NCBI GenBank assembly: GCA_030272155.1
Contig: CP126191.1
Coordinates: 10,783,001 to 10,847,000, forward strand
Direction of reading: 5' to 3'
DNA: 64,000 bases
DNA from: Tetradesmus obliquus
Lineage: Eukaryota > Chlorophyta > Chlorophyceae > Sphaeropleales > Scenedesmaceae
Position numbers and translations under genes: made by a program. The notes beneath the pieces are model-generated. The model was not told the DNA's origin and made no database searches. It saw only the letters and a list, made by a program, of their open reading frames with translations. Below, piece by piece: positions 51,701-62,479 of this stretch. How positions within the stretch are numbered: position 1 is the first letter of the stretch; the number at the start of each line of letters is the position of its first letter.

Positions 51701-54130
51701 ACAGGATTTGCAGGTTGTAAAAACACAGTGATAGTGCTGTGAAGCGGTCGGTGTGTGCAACAGCAGCGGCACATCGCCTGCAAGCTGCAGCATCAGTGAC
51801 AGGTCTGCAGGTGAGCGGCCGGTGCCTAAACCTTCTCATCTGGCCAGACAAATCAGGGAACATCAAGTAACACATACATGGCACCATTGAGTGTGCTCGA
51901 TATGCAGTGATAGTGTACGGAACAGCTGCAGCTGACGCATCATTCATGTCACACACAGGATCAAGATGCAGCCGTTTCTGGCCGACAACAGCCGACGTTG
52001 TCAGGACCCCTAAACCGCAGCTGCTGGCCTTGATTTTGTGAGAACGGTTCTTGACACAAACAGGATTTGCAGGTTGCAAAAACACAGTGATAGTGCTGTG
52101 AAGCGGTCGGTGTGTGCAGCGGCAGCGGCACAGCGCCTGCAAGCTGCAGCATCAGTGACAGGTCTGCAGGTGAGCGGCCGGTGCCTAAACCTTCTCATCT
52201 GGCCAGACAAATCAGGGAACATCAAGTAACACATATATGGCACCATTGAGTGTGCTTGAATTGCAGTGATAGTGTACGGAACAGCTGAAGTTGACGCATC
52301 ATTCATGTCACACACAGGATAAGGTTGCAGCCGTTTCTGGCCGACAACAGCCGACGTTGTCAGGACCCCTGAACCGCAGCTGCTGGCCTTGATTTTGTGA
52401 GTTTCAACGGTCCTTGATACAAACAGGATTTGCAGGTTGCAAAAACACAGTGGTAGTGCTGTGAAGCGGTCGGTGTGTGCAGCGGCAGCGGCACATCGCC
52501 TGCAAGCTGCAGCATCAGTGACATGTCTGCAGATGAGCGGCCGGTGCCTAAACCTTCTCATCTGGCCAGACAAATCAGGGAACATCAAGTACCACATATA
52601 TGGCACCATTGAGTGTGCTTGAATTGCAGTGATAGTGTACGGAACAGCTGCAGTTGACGCATCATTCATGTCACACACAAGATCAGGTTGCAGCCGTTTC
52701 TGGCAGACAACAGCCGACGTTGTCAGGACCCCTAAACCGCAGCTGCTGGCCTTGATTTTGTGAGGTTCAACGGCCCTTGATACAAACAGGATTTGCAGGT
52801 TGTAAAAACACAGTGATAGTGCTGTGAAGCGGTCGGTGTGTGCAACAGCAGCGGCACATCGCCTGCAAGCTGCAGCATCAGTGACAGGTCTGCAGGTGAG
52901 CGGCCGGTGCCTAAACCTTCTCATCTGGCCAGACAAATCAGGGAACATCAAGTAACACATACATGGCACCATTGAGTGTGCTCGATATGCAGTGATAGTG
53001 TACGGAACAGCTGCAGCTGACGCATCATTCATGTCACACACAGGATCAAGATGCAGCCGTTTCTGGCCGACAACAGCCGACGTTGTCAGGACCCCTAAAC
53101 CGCAGCTGCTGGCCTTGATTTTGTGAGAACGGTTCTTGACACAAACAGGATTTGCAGGTTGCAAAAACACAGTGATAGTGCTGTGAAGCGGTCGGTGTGT
53201 GCAGCGGCAGCGGCACAGCGCCTGCAAGCTGCAGCATCAGTGACAGGTCTGCAGGTGAGCGGCCGGTGCCTAAACCTTCTCATCTGGCCAGACAAATCAG
53301 GGAACATCAAGTAACACATATATGGCACCATTGAGTGTGCTTGAATTGCAGTGATAGTGTACGGAACAGCTGAAGTTGACGCATCATTCATGTCACACAC
53401 AGGATAAGGTTGCAGCCGTTTCTGGCCGACAACAGCCGACGTTGTCAGGACCCCTGAACCGCAGCTGCTGGCCTTGATTTTGTGAGTTTCAACGGTCCTT
53501 GATACAAACAGGATTTGCAGGTTGCAAAAACACAGTGGTAGTGCTGTGAAGCGGTCGGTGTGTGCAGCGGCAGCGGCACATCGCCTGCAAGCTGCAGCAT
53601 CAGTGACAGGTCTGCAGGTGAGCGGCCGGTGCCTAAACCTTCTCATCTGGCCAGACAAATCAGGGAACATCAAGTACCACATATATGGCACCATTGAGTG
53701 TGCTTGAATGGCAGTGATAGTGTACGGAACAGCTGAAGTTGACGCATCATTCATGTCACACACAGGATAAGGTTGCAGCCGTTTCTGGCCGACAACAGCC
53801 GACGTTGTCAGGACCCCTAAACCGCAGCTGCTGGCCTTGATTTTGTGAGTTTCAACGGTCCTTGATACAGACAGGATTTGCAGGTTGCAAAAACACATTG
53901 ATAGTGCTGTGAAGCGGTCAGTGTGTGCAGCGGCAGCGGCACAGCGCCTGCAAGCTGCAGCATCAGTGACATGTCTGCAGGTGAGCGGCCGGTGCCTAAA
54001 CCTTCTCATCTGGCCAGACAAATCAGGGAACATCAAGTAACACATATATGGCACCATTGAGTGTGCTTGAATTGCAGTGATAGTGTACGGAACAGCTGAA
54101 GTTGACGCATCATTCATGTCACACACAGAA
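48706..54130. repeat. variable higher-order repeats (4, 3, 2 and 3 monomers)
   Basis: The monomer with the 4-bp deletion (GTGAGAACGG) recurs near 48783, 50231, 51316, 52038 and 53123. The spacings are 1,448, 1,085, 722 and 1,085 bp. Each equals one 359-bp monomer plus three, two, one or two 363-bp monomers. Confidence 0.7.
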
Positions 54131-54256
54131 TCAGGTTGCAGCCGTTTCTGGCCGACAACAGCCGACGTTGTCAGGACCCCTAAACCAACCGTTCTTTACG
54201 CAAACAAGATTTCAGGTTGCACAATTATATTGATAGTGCCGTGAAGGGGTCGATTT

Positions 54257-54972
54257 CACTAGGCACTGGTACGAAAGTAGCGCAAAGGTAGCATACTCAT
54301 TAAATGCAACTTTTAACAACGAATCTAAATCAATCTAAGCCACTATGTATGGTGCTGTGTAACTTGAGTAAAGTGCATGCAAACCACCTGTTACGCCCCG
54401 ACTCTTTGAATTTTCTGTTATCTGCTATATTCTGCTGCTATAGGGCGCTGCTGTAAGCACATATGAATATATGTAACCGGTTCTACTTCTGGGCAGCACT
54501 TGCTGGCTGATCAGGCTCTGCAGTTGTGGTGTGCCAAGTGCCCTGCCGCTGTTGTTGCGGTCTGCTGTCTGGCCCTGTACGTTGTGCGCTGCGCTGCTGC
54601 TGCTAATCTTGTTGCTTATCACCGATCAACGTTTCAGCATTACAGGCAGCTGCTGCGCGTGTGCAGCTAGGGTGGTTGAGCACAGTTGGTTGAGTGCTGC
54701 CAGTCCACACACTCTCCTGCAGACATTCATCTTGTGTGATCACGCTGAATTCTGGAGCTGAAAAAAACTAGCAGTTTGGAGCGGGCGCTGCAAGCAGGTG
54801 AGGTGCCTGCAAGACAGCTGACATGCAAGCAAACCAAGGCAGCAGGTTCAGCAGCTGTGCCTTGCTGTACCCACCACAAGCAGCAGGTTGCTGTGCCAGC
54901 ATGGCTTTCTGTTTGTGTGCTATGTGGCTTTGTCTCATATCTGGGATGCTAGGTTCGTACCCTGCCCCACTG
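54257..54972. mobile_element. A-like element, diverged, inserted in a satellite monomer
   Basis: 716 bp, similar in layout and content to element A: shared words such as ACGAATCTAAATCAAT, TTGCTGGCTGATCAGG and TGTGCCAAGTGCCCTGCCGCTG. The left end is CACTAGGCACTGGTACGAA; the right end, reversed, is CAGTGGGGCAGGGTACGAA. TTT flanks both sides (54254-54256 and 54973-54975). The sequences outside (GGGGTCGATTT .. TTTGTGCAGCGGCAG) rejoin to the satellite reading GCGGTCGGTTTGTGCAGCGG, so the uninterrupted monomers are the empty site. It has no coding capacity that I can support. Confidence 0.75.
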
Positions 54973-55015
54973 TTTGTGCAGCGGCAGTAGGGGAGTTTAA
55001 AGTTCCCTGTCACGT

Positions 55016-55047
55016 GACTTTCCGGCGGGTGCACCCGCCGGAAAGTC
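55016..55047. repeat. perfect 32-bp palindrome
   Basis: It starts GACTTTCCGGCGGG and ends CCCGCCGGAAAGTC around a TGCA centre. Every base pairs, so it could form a hairpin or cruciform. Its role is unknown. Confidence 0.8.
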
Positions 55048-55188
55048 CCCAACAGCGACGTTGCCGCCATGTATGCCCTATGCCTGTTGTCACGTACGTT
55101 GCTCCTGAGGAATTGCTAAGGTATAAATGGAACTTTTTCTCAGCTCGTGGCTCGAAGATCTGGCTTTGGTGTCAACCCTCGGTGATCC

Positions 55189-55205
55189 CATGGGATTTCC
55201 CTTAC
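55189..55205. repeat. left arm of a 17-bp inverted repeat around composite 2
   Basis: CATGGGATTTCCCTTAC; its reverse complement is at 60457-60473, on the other side of the A-B-A composite. Confidence 0.5.
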
Positions 55206-55328
55206 GCCAGAACTCGATACCTAAACATAAGCAATTGTTTGTAATTACAGCTGTAATCCACAAGTGCATTTTGCCGACAGCGACGCCTGTTTTGGTCAGC
55301 AGCGCCATTGAAAAGCGGTTTGGGGTTC

Positions 55329-55331
55329 TTT
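55329..55331. repeat. left target-site duplication TTT of composite 2
   Basis: TTT directly before the first inverted repeat of the composite; the matching TTT is at 60333-60335. Confidence 0.55.
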
Positions 55332-56052
55332 CAGCTGGGCATGGTACAAATGTAGCGAACAAGTGGCCTACATATAAATGTCAAGCTTTCAACGACGAAT
55401 CTAAATCAATTTGAGCTGTTAGCAGTGGCACAGTGTGCTGCAAGAAAAGTGCTACAACACGTTGCCCTGAAGTGCCCCGACTCGGCTGTTACATATGTTA
55501 ACTTGCGCTGTAGAGTGTTGCTGTGGGTGCTGCTGCCTGCAACATGTTTTGATGTGTATTGTAATTCTTCTGGGCTTCCCTTGCTGGCTGATCAGGCACT
55601 GCAGTTCTGGTGTGCCAAGTGCCCTGCCGCTGCTGTTGCGCTCTGCTGCTTGGCGCTGTGCGCTGCACATACAGTTTCAACTGTCATATCTGTTACATAC
55701 TGCGCAACACCGCTTCAGGCCCACCGGCAGCTGCTGCGCGCGTGCAGCTAGTGTGGCTGCACAGAGTTTGTTGAGTACTAGTATTCTACACAGTTTCCTG
55801 CAAACATCCTTCTTGTGTGATCAAGGCGAATTCTGGAGCTCAAAATTACTAGCAGTTTGGAGCTGCTGCTGCTGGCAGGTGAGGCCCTGCTGTGCAGTTG
55901 GGATGCAAGCAAACCAAAGCAGCAGCACTGGCAGCTGTGCCTTACTGTGCCTGCCACATACAGCAGGTTGCTATGCCAGCATGGCTGTCTGCTTGCAAGC
56001 TGTGTTGATTTGTTGCAAAATGCAGATGCTGCGTTTGTACCATGCCCAGCTG
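55332..56052. mobile_element. element A, copy 5
   Basis: Same 721-bp element as 791-1511, with 19-bp terminal inverted repeats intact. Confidence 0.8.
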
Positions 56053-56468
56053 AGACTGTAATTGCATGCCAGCCTTTGCTGCAGCAGTTCTTAGCCTGCA
56101 CTGCATCCCTTCTGTTGCTGTTCCTGGACTTGGTGCCTGAAGTGCACACCTACCTTTTTATGCTATGGCTGATGTGCTCCTGCTGCTGCTGGGTATGCAG
56201 CTGATTTTACTGCGGCAGTAGCACTGTTTGCAATCTATGATATCTGCCTGGGCAGGAGCAGCAGCAGCAGCAGACAACAGGAAACGTTACAGCTATGTGT
56301 GCTTTGAATCACGGTGGCATGTGCTTTTCAACTGCAGTTGTTGGTGGGCGTGACAGCAGCAGCATGTGCCAGCAGGTGCCTCACTGCTGCTACCTAATTT
56401 TTTTGCGAAGGCTTTCAGTACAGCGCTGTGTTCAACGTCGTTTAATGTTCATTCCAAATTGTTTACAG

Positions 56469-56825
56469 GTGCTGCAGCAACGCGATCGAGCTGCAGTGCT
56501 CTGGACATCCGTGTTGACCCGTCAGGCTCACCTGCAACGTGGGCTTGCGAGGGCCCTTCAGGATTGGTTTTCTGCCTCAACCAAAGGTACGTTGCATAAT
56601 GTGTCGACGATGATGAGTTGGCAGCGTGGCAGCTGTGTGGCTCGGAGCAGGCTTGTTTCAGGGCACCTTTCCGTCTTGAAGTTCTTCACCATACCGCAGT
56701 TTATTTCGGCTCGAGCCATGCTTAAATCAATCATCAAATATAAAAGTTAATTTACCGCAAGGTTTCTTGCAGGCTCCGTGCATAAAGCTTGGCAGGCCAA
56801 CAGTCGTCACAACTCACGCGAGTGA
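56469..56825 (+). CDS. candidate terminal exons of a third B-encoded gene, copy 4
   Basis: Same exon-like pieces as 1928-2284, offset 54,541, with splice signals and stop retained. Equally tentative. Confidence 0.25.
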
Positions 56826-57115
56826 CAGCAGCAGGAGCCATGTTCAAGAGCTACGAGCGTAGTTGAATTATGCCAGGAATTTTTCCGTTACATTCGGCAA
56901 TTCAGCATGACTGCAAATGCCTGTATGTGAAATGGCCACCAAGTGCCTTGCTGCCTTGCAGCAGTTGTTTGAAGCAGGAACCACTCCTGACAAGTCTGAG
57001 CACCAAAGCACAACATCCACATGTAGTTTACTCATACCATAAGCTTCTGAACATGCCATTTTGTTCCCACACTCGCTCTCAGGTGAACACCAGGAAGTAA
57101 CCACCCTACAGCAGC

Positions 57116-58610
57116 ATGGTGCCAGCACCTCCCAAGCCCCGGGCGGTGCGAACATGCAGGACGGCGACAAGCGCAGGTGCCCTCAAACAGGTGAGCTCAA
57201 GGGCTCTCTGAGTGACACCCTGTGCACTGCTGGCTAGCCATCTTGCATGCAGCTGACAGCCACAATCCCTACATGCCATGCAGCAGCACAACAGCAGACT
57301 CAGCGCTGGTCTTTCCTGGGGTAGTCGCCAGCAGTGCCGCGGCGCTGCTTCCCGTCTCGGCACACACAAAGACTCCTCTTGCGGCTGCGCACCATGTTCC
57401 ACAAATCTGGCAGCTTCAATACATCAGCCATGACAGATGCAGCTGTGATCTTCATAAAGGTGTTGTACAGGCCGTGCTGCAGGTCTCGCGGCTTCACATC
57501 AGCACCACCCAGCTGGCAGCTGTTATACAAGTAGTTGCGGAAGGCTGCTTTGAGGCTGCCAAATGCATGTTCAATGGGCTTGTTGAAATCTGGGGAGTAG
57601 GGTGCAAAGTGCAGCAGTTGATCTTCATTGATGCCACCTGCAACCAACATCTGTAGGCCATCCTTCCCCAGGTGAACACTTGGGTTGTCAAAGATGTACA
57701 GCGGCGTAGTGCCGCGCTGCGCCTGCTGTTGGTTGGCTATGTCTTTGATCTCCATCATGCAGTGAACAAACTCCAGCTGAGTCATGCTCTTGGCCTGCTG
57801 GGTTGGTTTGTCCTTCAACTGCAGGTGCAAGAATTGCCGGATTGGCAGCGCGCAGCCTTGTTAGCAGCGCAGGAGCGCAACGCAGCGGTGTGGATGGATG
57901 CGATGGGACGCTTCTACATCAGGCTCAGTGCAGACAAGGTCAGATACATCACCAAGTCTATGAGGGGGCAGAGATTGTTCTGGGGCTTGACTGGCTGCTT
58001 GCCAGGTGTGCAGCACTTCAAGTTCTGCGCGCCGCGTGCAGTCGCCACAGCAGCAGCGCTTCAGTGCAAGATGTGTGCATGTGTGCTGGCTGATATGGTT
58101 GGCACATGCATGGGCTACATGCACACAAGCGAGGAGCAGCTGGTGTGCATGCTGTACTGGTTAGGCACCAGCAGCAGTATGTGTGCTCAGGTAGCAGTGG
58201 ACTGGTGGGATGGGCGGATTGATTTCCTCCATGCACAGCACAACATGCTGATTCAAGCTGATGGCTCATGTCATGACAAGGGTTATTACAGCAGCAGCAG
58301 GCAGCTGGTGCTGGAGCGCGACTTTGAGTTCTGCGCTGCAGCATATGACAACTGGCTGCAGCCAGGGGGCAGTGTGCTGCGGGTGAGCACGCGCGGATGT
58401 GACATGCACCAATCCTTGCACATTGGTTTCCAGCTTGCTGCTGCAGGTGGTGTCATTGTACTGTCACCAAGTTACTCTGCTGTTATGTTCACAGCAGAGG
58501 ACGGGCAGCGCTGCAGCTTCACTACAGCACTAAAAAAAGCACTGCGGGACTGTTACTACACAGTACAGCAGGGCTGGCATGTCTTTCAATGGCAGGCGCC
58601 TGCGCAGTAG
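57116..58610 (+). CDS. Vsr/DUF559-like nuclease, copy 4
   Basis: Same as the copy at 2575-4069, offset 54,541. Exon model 57116-57190 and 57825-58610. One silent change in the VLRVS motif (CGC to CGG). All candidate active-site residues and the palindromic splice acceptor are retained. Confidence 0.6.
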
Positions 58611-59503
58611 CAGCGCACACTCACCATGTACGGTACATTGAGGTTGCCAACATGGTCCTTGTTGTCTGTTGTGCCGGTGACAAACTTGCAGTAGACGGGC
58701 CCGTGCACAGCGTTGACGGCGCAGACAAAGTGCAACTTGACCGGCTCTGCGTCCTTGCCCTTGCGCATCCATTTGCATGGCAGCACAGCATGCACGTTTT
58801 CATCGTGTGCATCACAATAGACCTTGACGGAGCCGCCTGCCAGGTCTGACATCCAGAATTTGCACTCATCAATGAAATATATGCGCTGCAGCATGTCGGG
58901 GTCACTTTGGTACTTCTGCCACAGCGCCGCAGCTGCTGCCTTTCGCCTTTGTTTCTGTATCTTTGTCAAGTCCAGCTTCACATCTATTCTCCTGCGCACC
59001 AGGTCGGGGTCAGCCCATTTCATGTACTTCAGCAGTCTCTTGGGTGTGATGTTGTAGTCAGTGCACAGCTGGCGCAGTGTGTCATTTTCCTGACATGCGA
59101 CTTCGATTGAAGTCCACCACACGTGCACATCAACCTTTCTCTTTGATTCTGCAGATGGGTAGGCCTTTACCACCTTGCCAGCCTTGAATATTGTGCTGGC
59201 ATGGAAGGCGACAGCATGTGGGACATTTGAGGGCCTGCCGCCATGCTTGGGTGTAGCCACTGTGCCGTTTGCTGTGAAGTTCTTGTGATGAAGTTTGCAG
59301 AACCGGTTCAGGTCCCCGTGTACCTCCTTGGCGTAGTCAGGGTACTGCTCTCTGTAATAATATGCGGGCGTAAACTTTTCGTCAGCTGTGGTCAAAGCCA
59401 TTATCACACACACCACCGCCGCCACCCTCATGGCCGTGGTGCTGCGGTTGCTCTTCCATCCTGAAGGGTGCTTGCGCACCATGGACAGCCCCCCTGCAGG
59501 CAT
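57300..59503 (-). CDS. IS630/Tc1/mariner-type transposase, copy 4
   Basis: Same two-exon structure (59503-58625 and 57818-57300). Two substitutions from the array 1 copies, HGLYSTF to HGLYNTF and HGPAYC to HGPVYC. The DDE residues and splice sites are unchanged. Confidence 0.85.
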
Positions 59504-59611
59504 GAATCCAAAACATATGGATATGTTAGCTGTGCTTCTAGCAGCAGTGTGAACAGAAGTAACTGGTCAGGTCAAACAACAGCCTGCGGCATCATGGAGT
59601 TTGACCGGTCT

Positions 59612-60332
59612 CAGCTGGGCATGGTACAAATGTAGCGAACAAGTGGCCTACATATAAATGTCAAGCTTTCAACGACGAATCTAAATCAATTTGAGCTGTT
59701 AGCAGTGGCACAGTGTGCTGCAAGAAAAGTGCTAAAACACGTTGCCCTGAAGTGCCCCGACTCGGCTGTTACATATGTTAACTTGCGCTGTAGAGTGTTG
59801 CTGTGGGTGCTGCTGCCTGCAACATGTTTTGATGTGTATTGTAATTCTTCTGGGCTTCCCTTGCTGGCTGATCAGGCACTGCAGTTCTGGTGTGCCAAGT
59901 GCCCTGCCGCTGCTGTTGCGCTCTGCTGCTTGGCGCTGTGCGCTGCACATACAGTTTCAACTGTCATATCTGTTACATACTGCGCAACACCGCTTCAGGC
60001 CCACCGGCAGCTGCTGCGCGCGTGCAGCTAGTGTGGCTGCACAGAGTTTGTTGAGTACTAGTATTCTACACAGTTTCCTGCAAACATCCTTCTTGTGTGA
60101 TCAAGGCGAATTCTGGAGCTCAAAATTACTAGCAGTTTGGAGCTGCTGCTGCTGGCAGGTGAGGCCCTGCTGTGCAGTTGGGATGCAAGCAAACCAAAGC
60201 AGCAGCACTGGCAGCTGTGCCTTACTGTGCCTGCCACATACAGCAGGTTGCTATGCCAGCATGGCTGTCTGCTTGCAAGCTGTGTTGATTTGTTGCAAAA
60301 TGCAGATGCTGCGTTTGTACCATGCCCAGCTG
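59612..60332. mobile_element. element A, copy 6, right end of composite 2
   Basis: 721-bp A with one visible substitution near 59734. The match to the unit ends exactly at the right inverted repeat, followed by TTT. Confidence 0.8.
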
Positions 60333-60335
60333 TTT
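60333..60335. repeat. right target-site duplication TTT of composite 2
   Basis: Matches 55329-55331. Confidence 0.55.
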
Positions 60336-61007
60336 GTCACACGTTCTATTCGTTTTGTCCGAACAGAGCGAGCGCGCCTGTTTCGTTGTACGAATATGCG
60401 ATTGAAATTTTTGTGTAATGTGTATCGATGCACTTGCTTAGGTAAAGGAAATTTCTGTAAGGGAAATCCCATGCTCTGCAAGACGGTTTCGCGGTACCTC
60501 TCTCGAGGGGAAGTCCGACTGCTTACTCAAACCCTGACACTTTGGCGCTGCAGCAGCTGTAACATGAGTATATTCGATGTTATTTTGGAATATCTGCGTG
60601 AGCGTGGCAGCTCATGGCAAGTTCGAGCAGGGGTCACGCTGCCAACTGATGGGTCGTTCTTACCTTGCAGTGCTGCTGGTCACTGCTGCAACTCTGCCTG
60701 CAGAGAAGCTCTTGATTTGATACACAACAGTCGATGTGCATGTATGTGATGATGCTGGCACCAGAGTTGAGCCATTGCTTTGCACGCGGCTAACATGGCT
60801 GGCAGCACAAAGATCAAGGTTTAAGTTGGTGAACGGTTATCTTACAAGGCACCTGCTGCTCGTAGCCTGGGGCTGGCATTCACTTGGTAGTGGCATTAAC
60901 TGGCATCGTGCTGGTTATGCACACAGTGTGTTCAATGCCATGCCAACCACATGCAGTTGCATCATGGTTTGCTAGGCACGAAGTGGTAGGCAACTCTAGA
61001 AATCCCC
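60336..61007. other. unique sequence, no gene recognised
   Basis: Holds the right arm (60457-60473) of the 17-bp inverted repeat. A plus-strand frame continues from element A to 60749, including SIFDVILEYLRERG. Nothing in it matches a family I know, and it begins inside the transposon, so it is not called a gene. Confidence 0.35.
60457..60473. repeat. right arm of a 17-bp inverted repeat around composite 2
   Basis: GTAAGGGAAATCCCATG, the reverse complement of 55189-55205. Weaker similarity (TTAGGT, TTCTG) extends outward on one side. Confidence 0.5.
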
Positions 61008-61217
61008 GGCAGCGGCACTGCGCCTGCAAGCTGCAGCATCAGTGACATGTCTGCAGGTGAGCAGCCGGTGCCTAAACCTTTCCATATGGCCAGACAAATC
61101 AGAGAACATCAAGAACACATATAACACATGTTGTAAAACGACAACTCTCCCTTTACATATGAAGCACCTTGGGGTGTGCTTCAATTGCAATGTTGTGTAC
61201 TGCACAGCTGAAGATGT
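61008..61217. repeat. isolated, diverged satellite monomer fragment
   Basis: Matches about 170 bp of the satellite monomer: CGCCTGCAAGCTGCAGCATC, GACATGTCTGCAGGTGAGC, GCCAGACAAATCAG, then GTGTGCTT and GTGTAC further on. It has many substitutions and about 39 extra bases (about 61120-61158) flanked by short ACATAT repeats. It is the only copy outside the array in this window. Confidence 0.7.
61153..61157 (-). promoter_or_regulatory. possible TGTAA polyadenylation signal of the SFT2 gene
   Basis: TTACA on the plus strand, TGTAA on the minus strand, 681 nt past the SFT2 stop codon. It is the nearest such motif I found downstream. If used, the 3' untranslated region is long and ends inside the isolated monomer fragment. 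Confidence 0.2.
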
Positions 61218-61495
61218 GAGGTCAGTGACAAGGCCACAACCGTTTCAGAGATGTGCACGTGCTATGCTGCAGCATGCAGCAAAACCACCCAAATTCACTA
61301 CAGTTGTTTGACACAAGCTGACACCCGCAACCCTGACAAACACCAGCTGATGAGAGCTGCAGCATGCTTGTAGAAAGTGGATGAAGTGTGCGCATCTTGC
61401 ATGTTAATTCTGCCACACAACATGCCACCTGTCGTGGCTGCTTTCAAAGTCACAAGATGCAATCAGCCAACCAACAACATCATCATCATGTTACC

Positions 61496-61584
<89 letters not shown>

Positions 61585-61837
61585 CCGTCATCATCATGTT
61601 ACCAATCAACCAACAACATGTGCCACGACGATGGAATTTGCACTCTTGTCCCAATTCTGCAGGCCACGCATGTGGTGCATGACGCTGCCAACACTAGGCC
61701 AAGACAGGGCGCCTTGATGACTGTCATCAACTGGTTGGCTCTGCTGCATCACGCTTGCATCCCGAGACACGAAACACTACGATGCCGTTCTATTGCACGT
61801 CCTACAATGACCTTGCTTGCCAAAATTGCTGCTGCAG
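61218..61837. other. probable 3' untranslated or flanking DNA of the SFT2 gene
   Basis: No coding region recognised. It holds the CAT microsatellite (61496-61585). Long His, Ile or Met runs in open frames here are readings of that microsatellite. Confidence 0.45.
61496..61585. repeat. (CAT)n microsatellite, about 30 units
   Basis: Nearly pure CAT/ATC trinucleotide run, bracketed by a direct repeat ATCATCATGTTACC at about 61481-61494 and 61592-61605. Confidence 0.9.
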
Positions 61838-61887
61838 CTAGCTCCTGAACACCATGCGCTTCAGAAACTCCTGGCCACCTGCAGAAC

Positions 61888-61935
<48 letters not shown>

Positions 61936-62441
61936 AAAGCAGCTGATTGCTCGTGGACCATGCAAGCGTTCCCATGCAGCTGCAGGCTTCTTCTACACTA
62001 TGCAGGACCTTGAGTGTTTAATGCAAGCCTACAGGGCAGAGTCAAAACAACTATGCTATCCAGTGGCTGAACATTGCAGTGAGCATTCGCTCCATAGCAC
62101 CCACCTGGTATGTATGTCACGCAGTACCTACACAGGACACAATGAACAGGCACCGCAGGGCAGGGGGTTGGTCAGCTTTGGCATGTGGTTGCTGATGAGC
62201 TGCATCTGCAGGGCTGCTCCTACCGACACGCACGCGTGCTCTGCCAGCGAGGCCAGACACCAGCTGAGCTGCGCTGAGCTTCAGCCTCACAGTTTGCACA
62301 GCCAGAGATCGCCGCCACTACATGGCACATTACAAACGTCCCTTGCAGGAAAAGAAAAAAAGAACAAGGGACATGCGCACCATATCATGGCCATGAACTG
62401 GATGATGAGCAGGAAAATCACCAGGATGGCACTGCCGATCT

Positions 62442-62479
<38 letters not shown>

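Larger units (their letters stand above)
14399..54253. repeat. 363/369-bp tandem satellite, about 109 monomers
   Basis: About 39.9 kb of head-to-tail monomers. Recurring landmarks are GTTGCAGCCGTTTCTGGC, GACCCCTAAACCGCAGCTG, GTCTGCAGGTGAGCGG and CATCTGGCCAGACAAATCAG. There are two main length classes: 369 bp, with 6 extra bases in the GCAGCGGCAGC run, mostly left of about 30 kb; and 363 bp, mostly to the right. Marker indels (a 4-bp loss at GTGAGAACGG, a 2-bp loss at GTGACGGAAC, a 2-bp gain at CACCACCTTC, a 1-bp gain at CTAAAAACACAG) label particular monomers and reveal higher-order repeats. Both length classes are multiples of three, so the minus strand has long open frames (up to 987 codons). 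I regard these as a by-product of repetition rather than genes. No gene is supported inside. Confidence 0.9.
54976..55331. other. unique spacer with a 32-bp palindrome
   Basis: After about 12 bp of satellite remnant the sequence becomes unique. It holds a perfect 32-bp palindrome (55016-55047), a TATAAAT-type motif near 55122 and a 17-bp segment (55189-55205) found inverted at 60457-60473. No gene was recognised. It ends with the TTT target copy (55329-55331) of the second composite. Confidence 0.5.
55332..60332. mobile_element. composite transposon 2: A-B-A, 5,001 bp
   Basis: A at 55332-56052, B at 56053-59611, A at 59612-60332. It is flanked by TTT on both outer sides, with B ends (AGA/TCT) at the inner junctions. 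It differs from array 1 at only a few bases by eye: near 56741, 56881, 57463, 58381, 58694 and 59734. One change gives Ser to Asn and one gives Ala to Val in the transposase, and one is synonymous in the nuclease. This is the minimal form of the unit that is amplified in array 1. Confidence 0.85.

Noticed and set aside
14399..54253. CRISPR array
   Set aside because: The whole 363/369-bp unit is conserved; there are no short repeats with unique spacers, and the genome is eukaryotic.
54257..54972. CACTA-superfamily element, because the left end starts CACTA
   Set aside because: The other end starts CAGTG when reversed, no CACTA transposase is present, and the interior is clearly related to element A.
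61377..61682. Poly-Ile/poly-His protein
   Set aside because: Direct translation of the CAT microsatellite.
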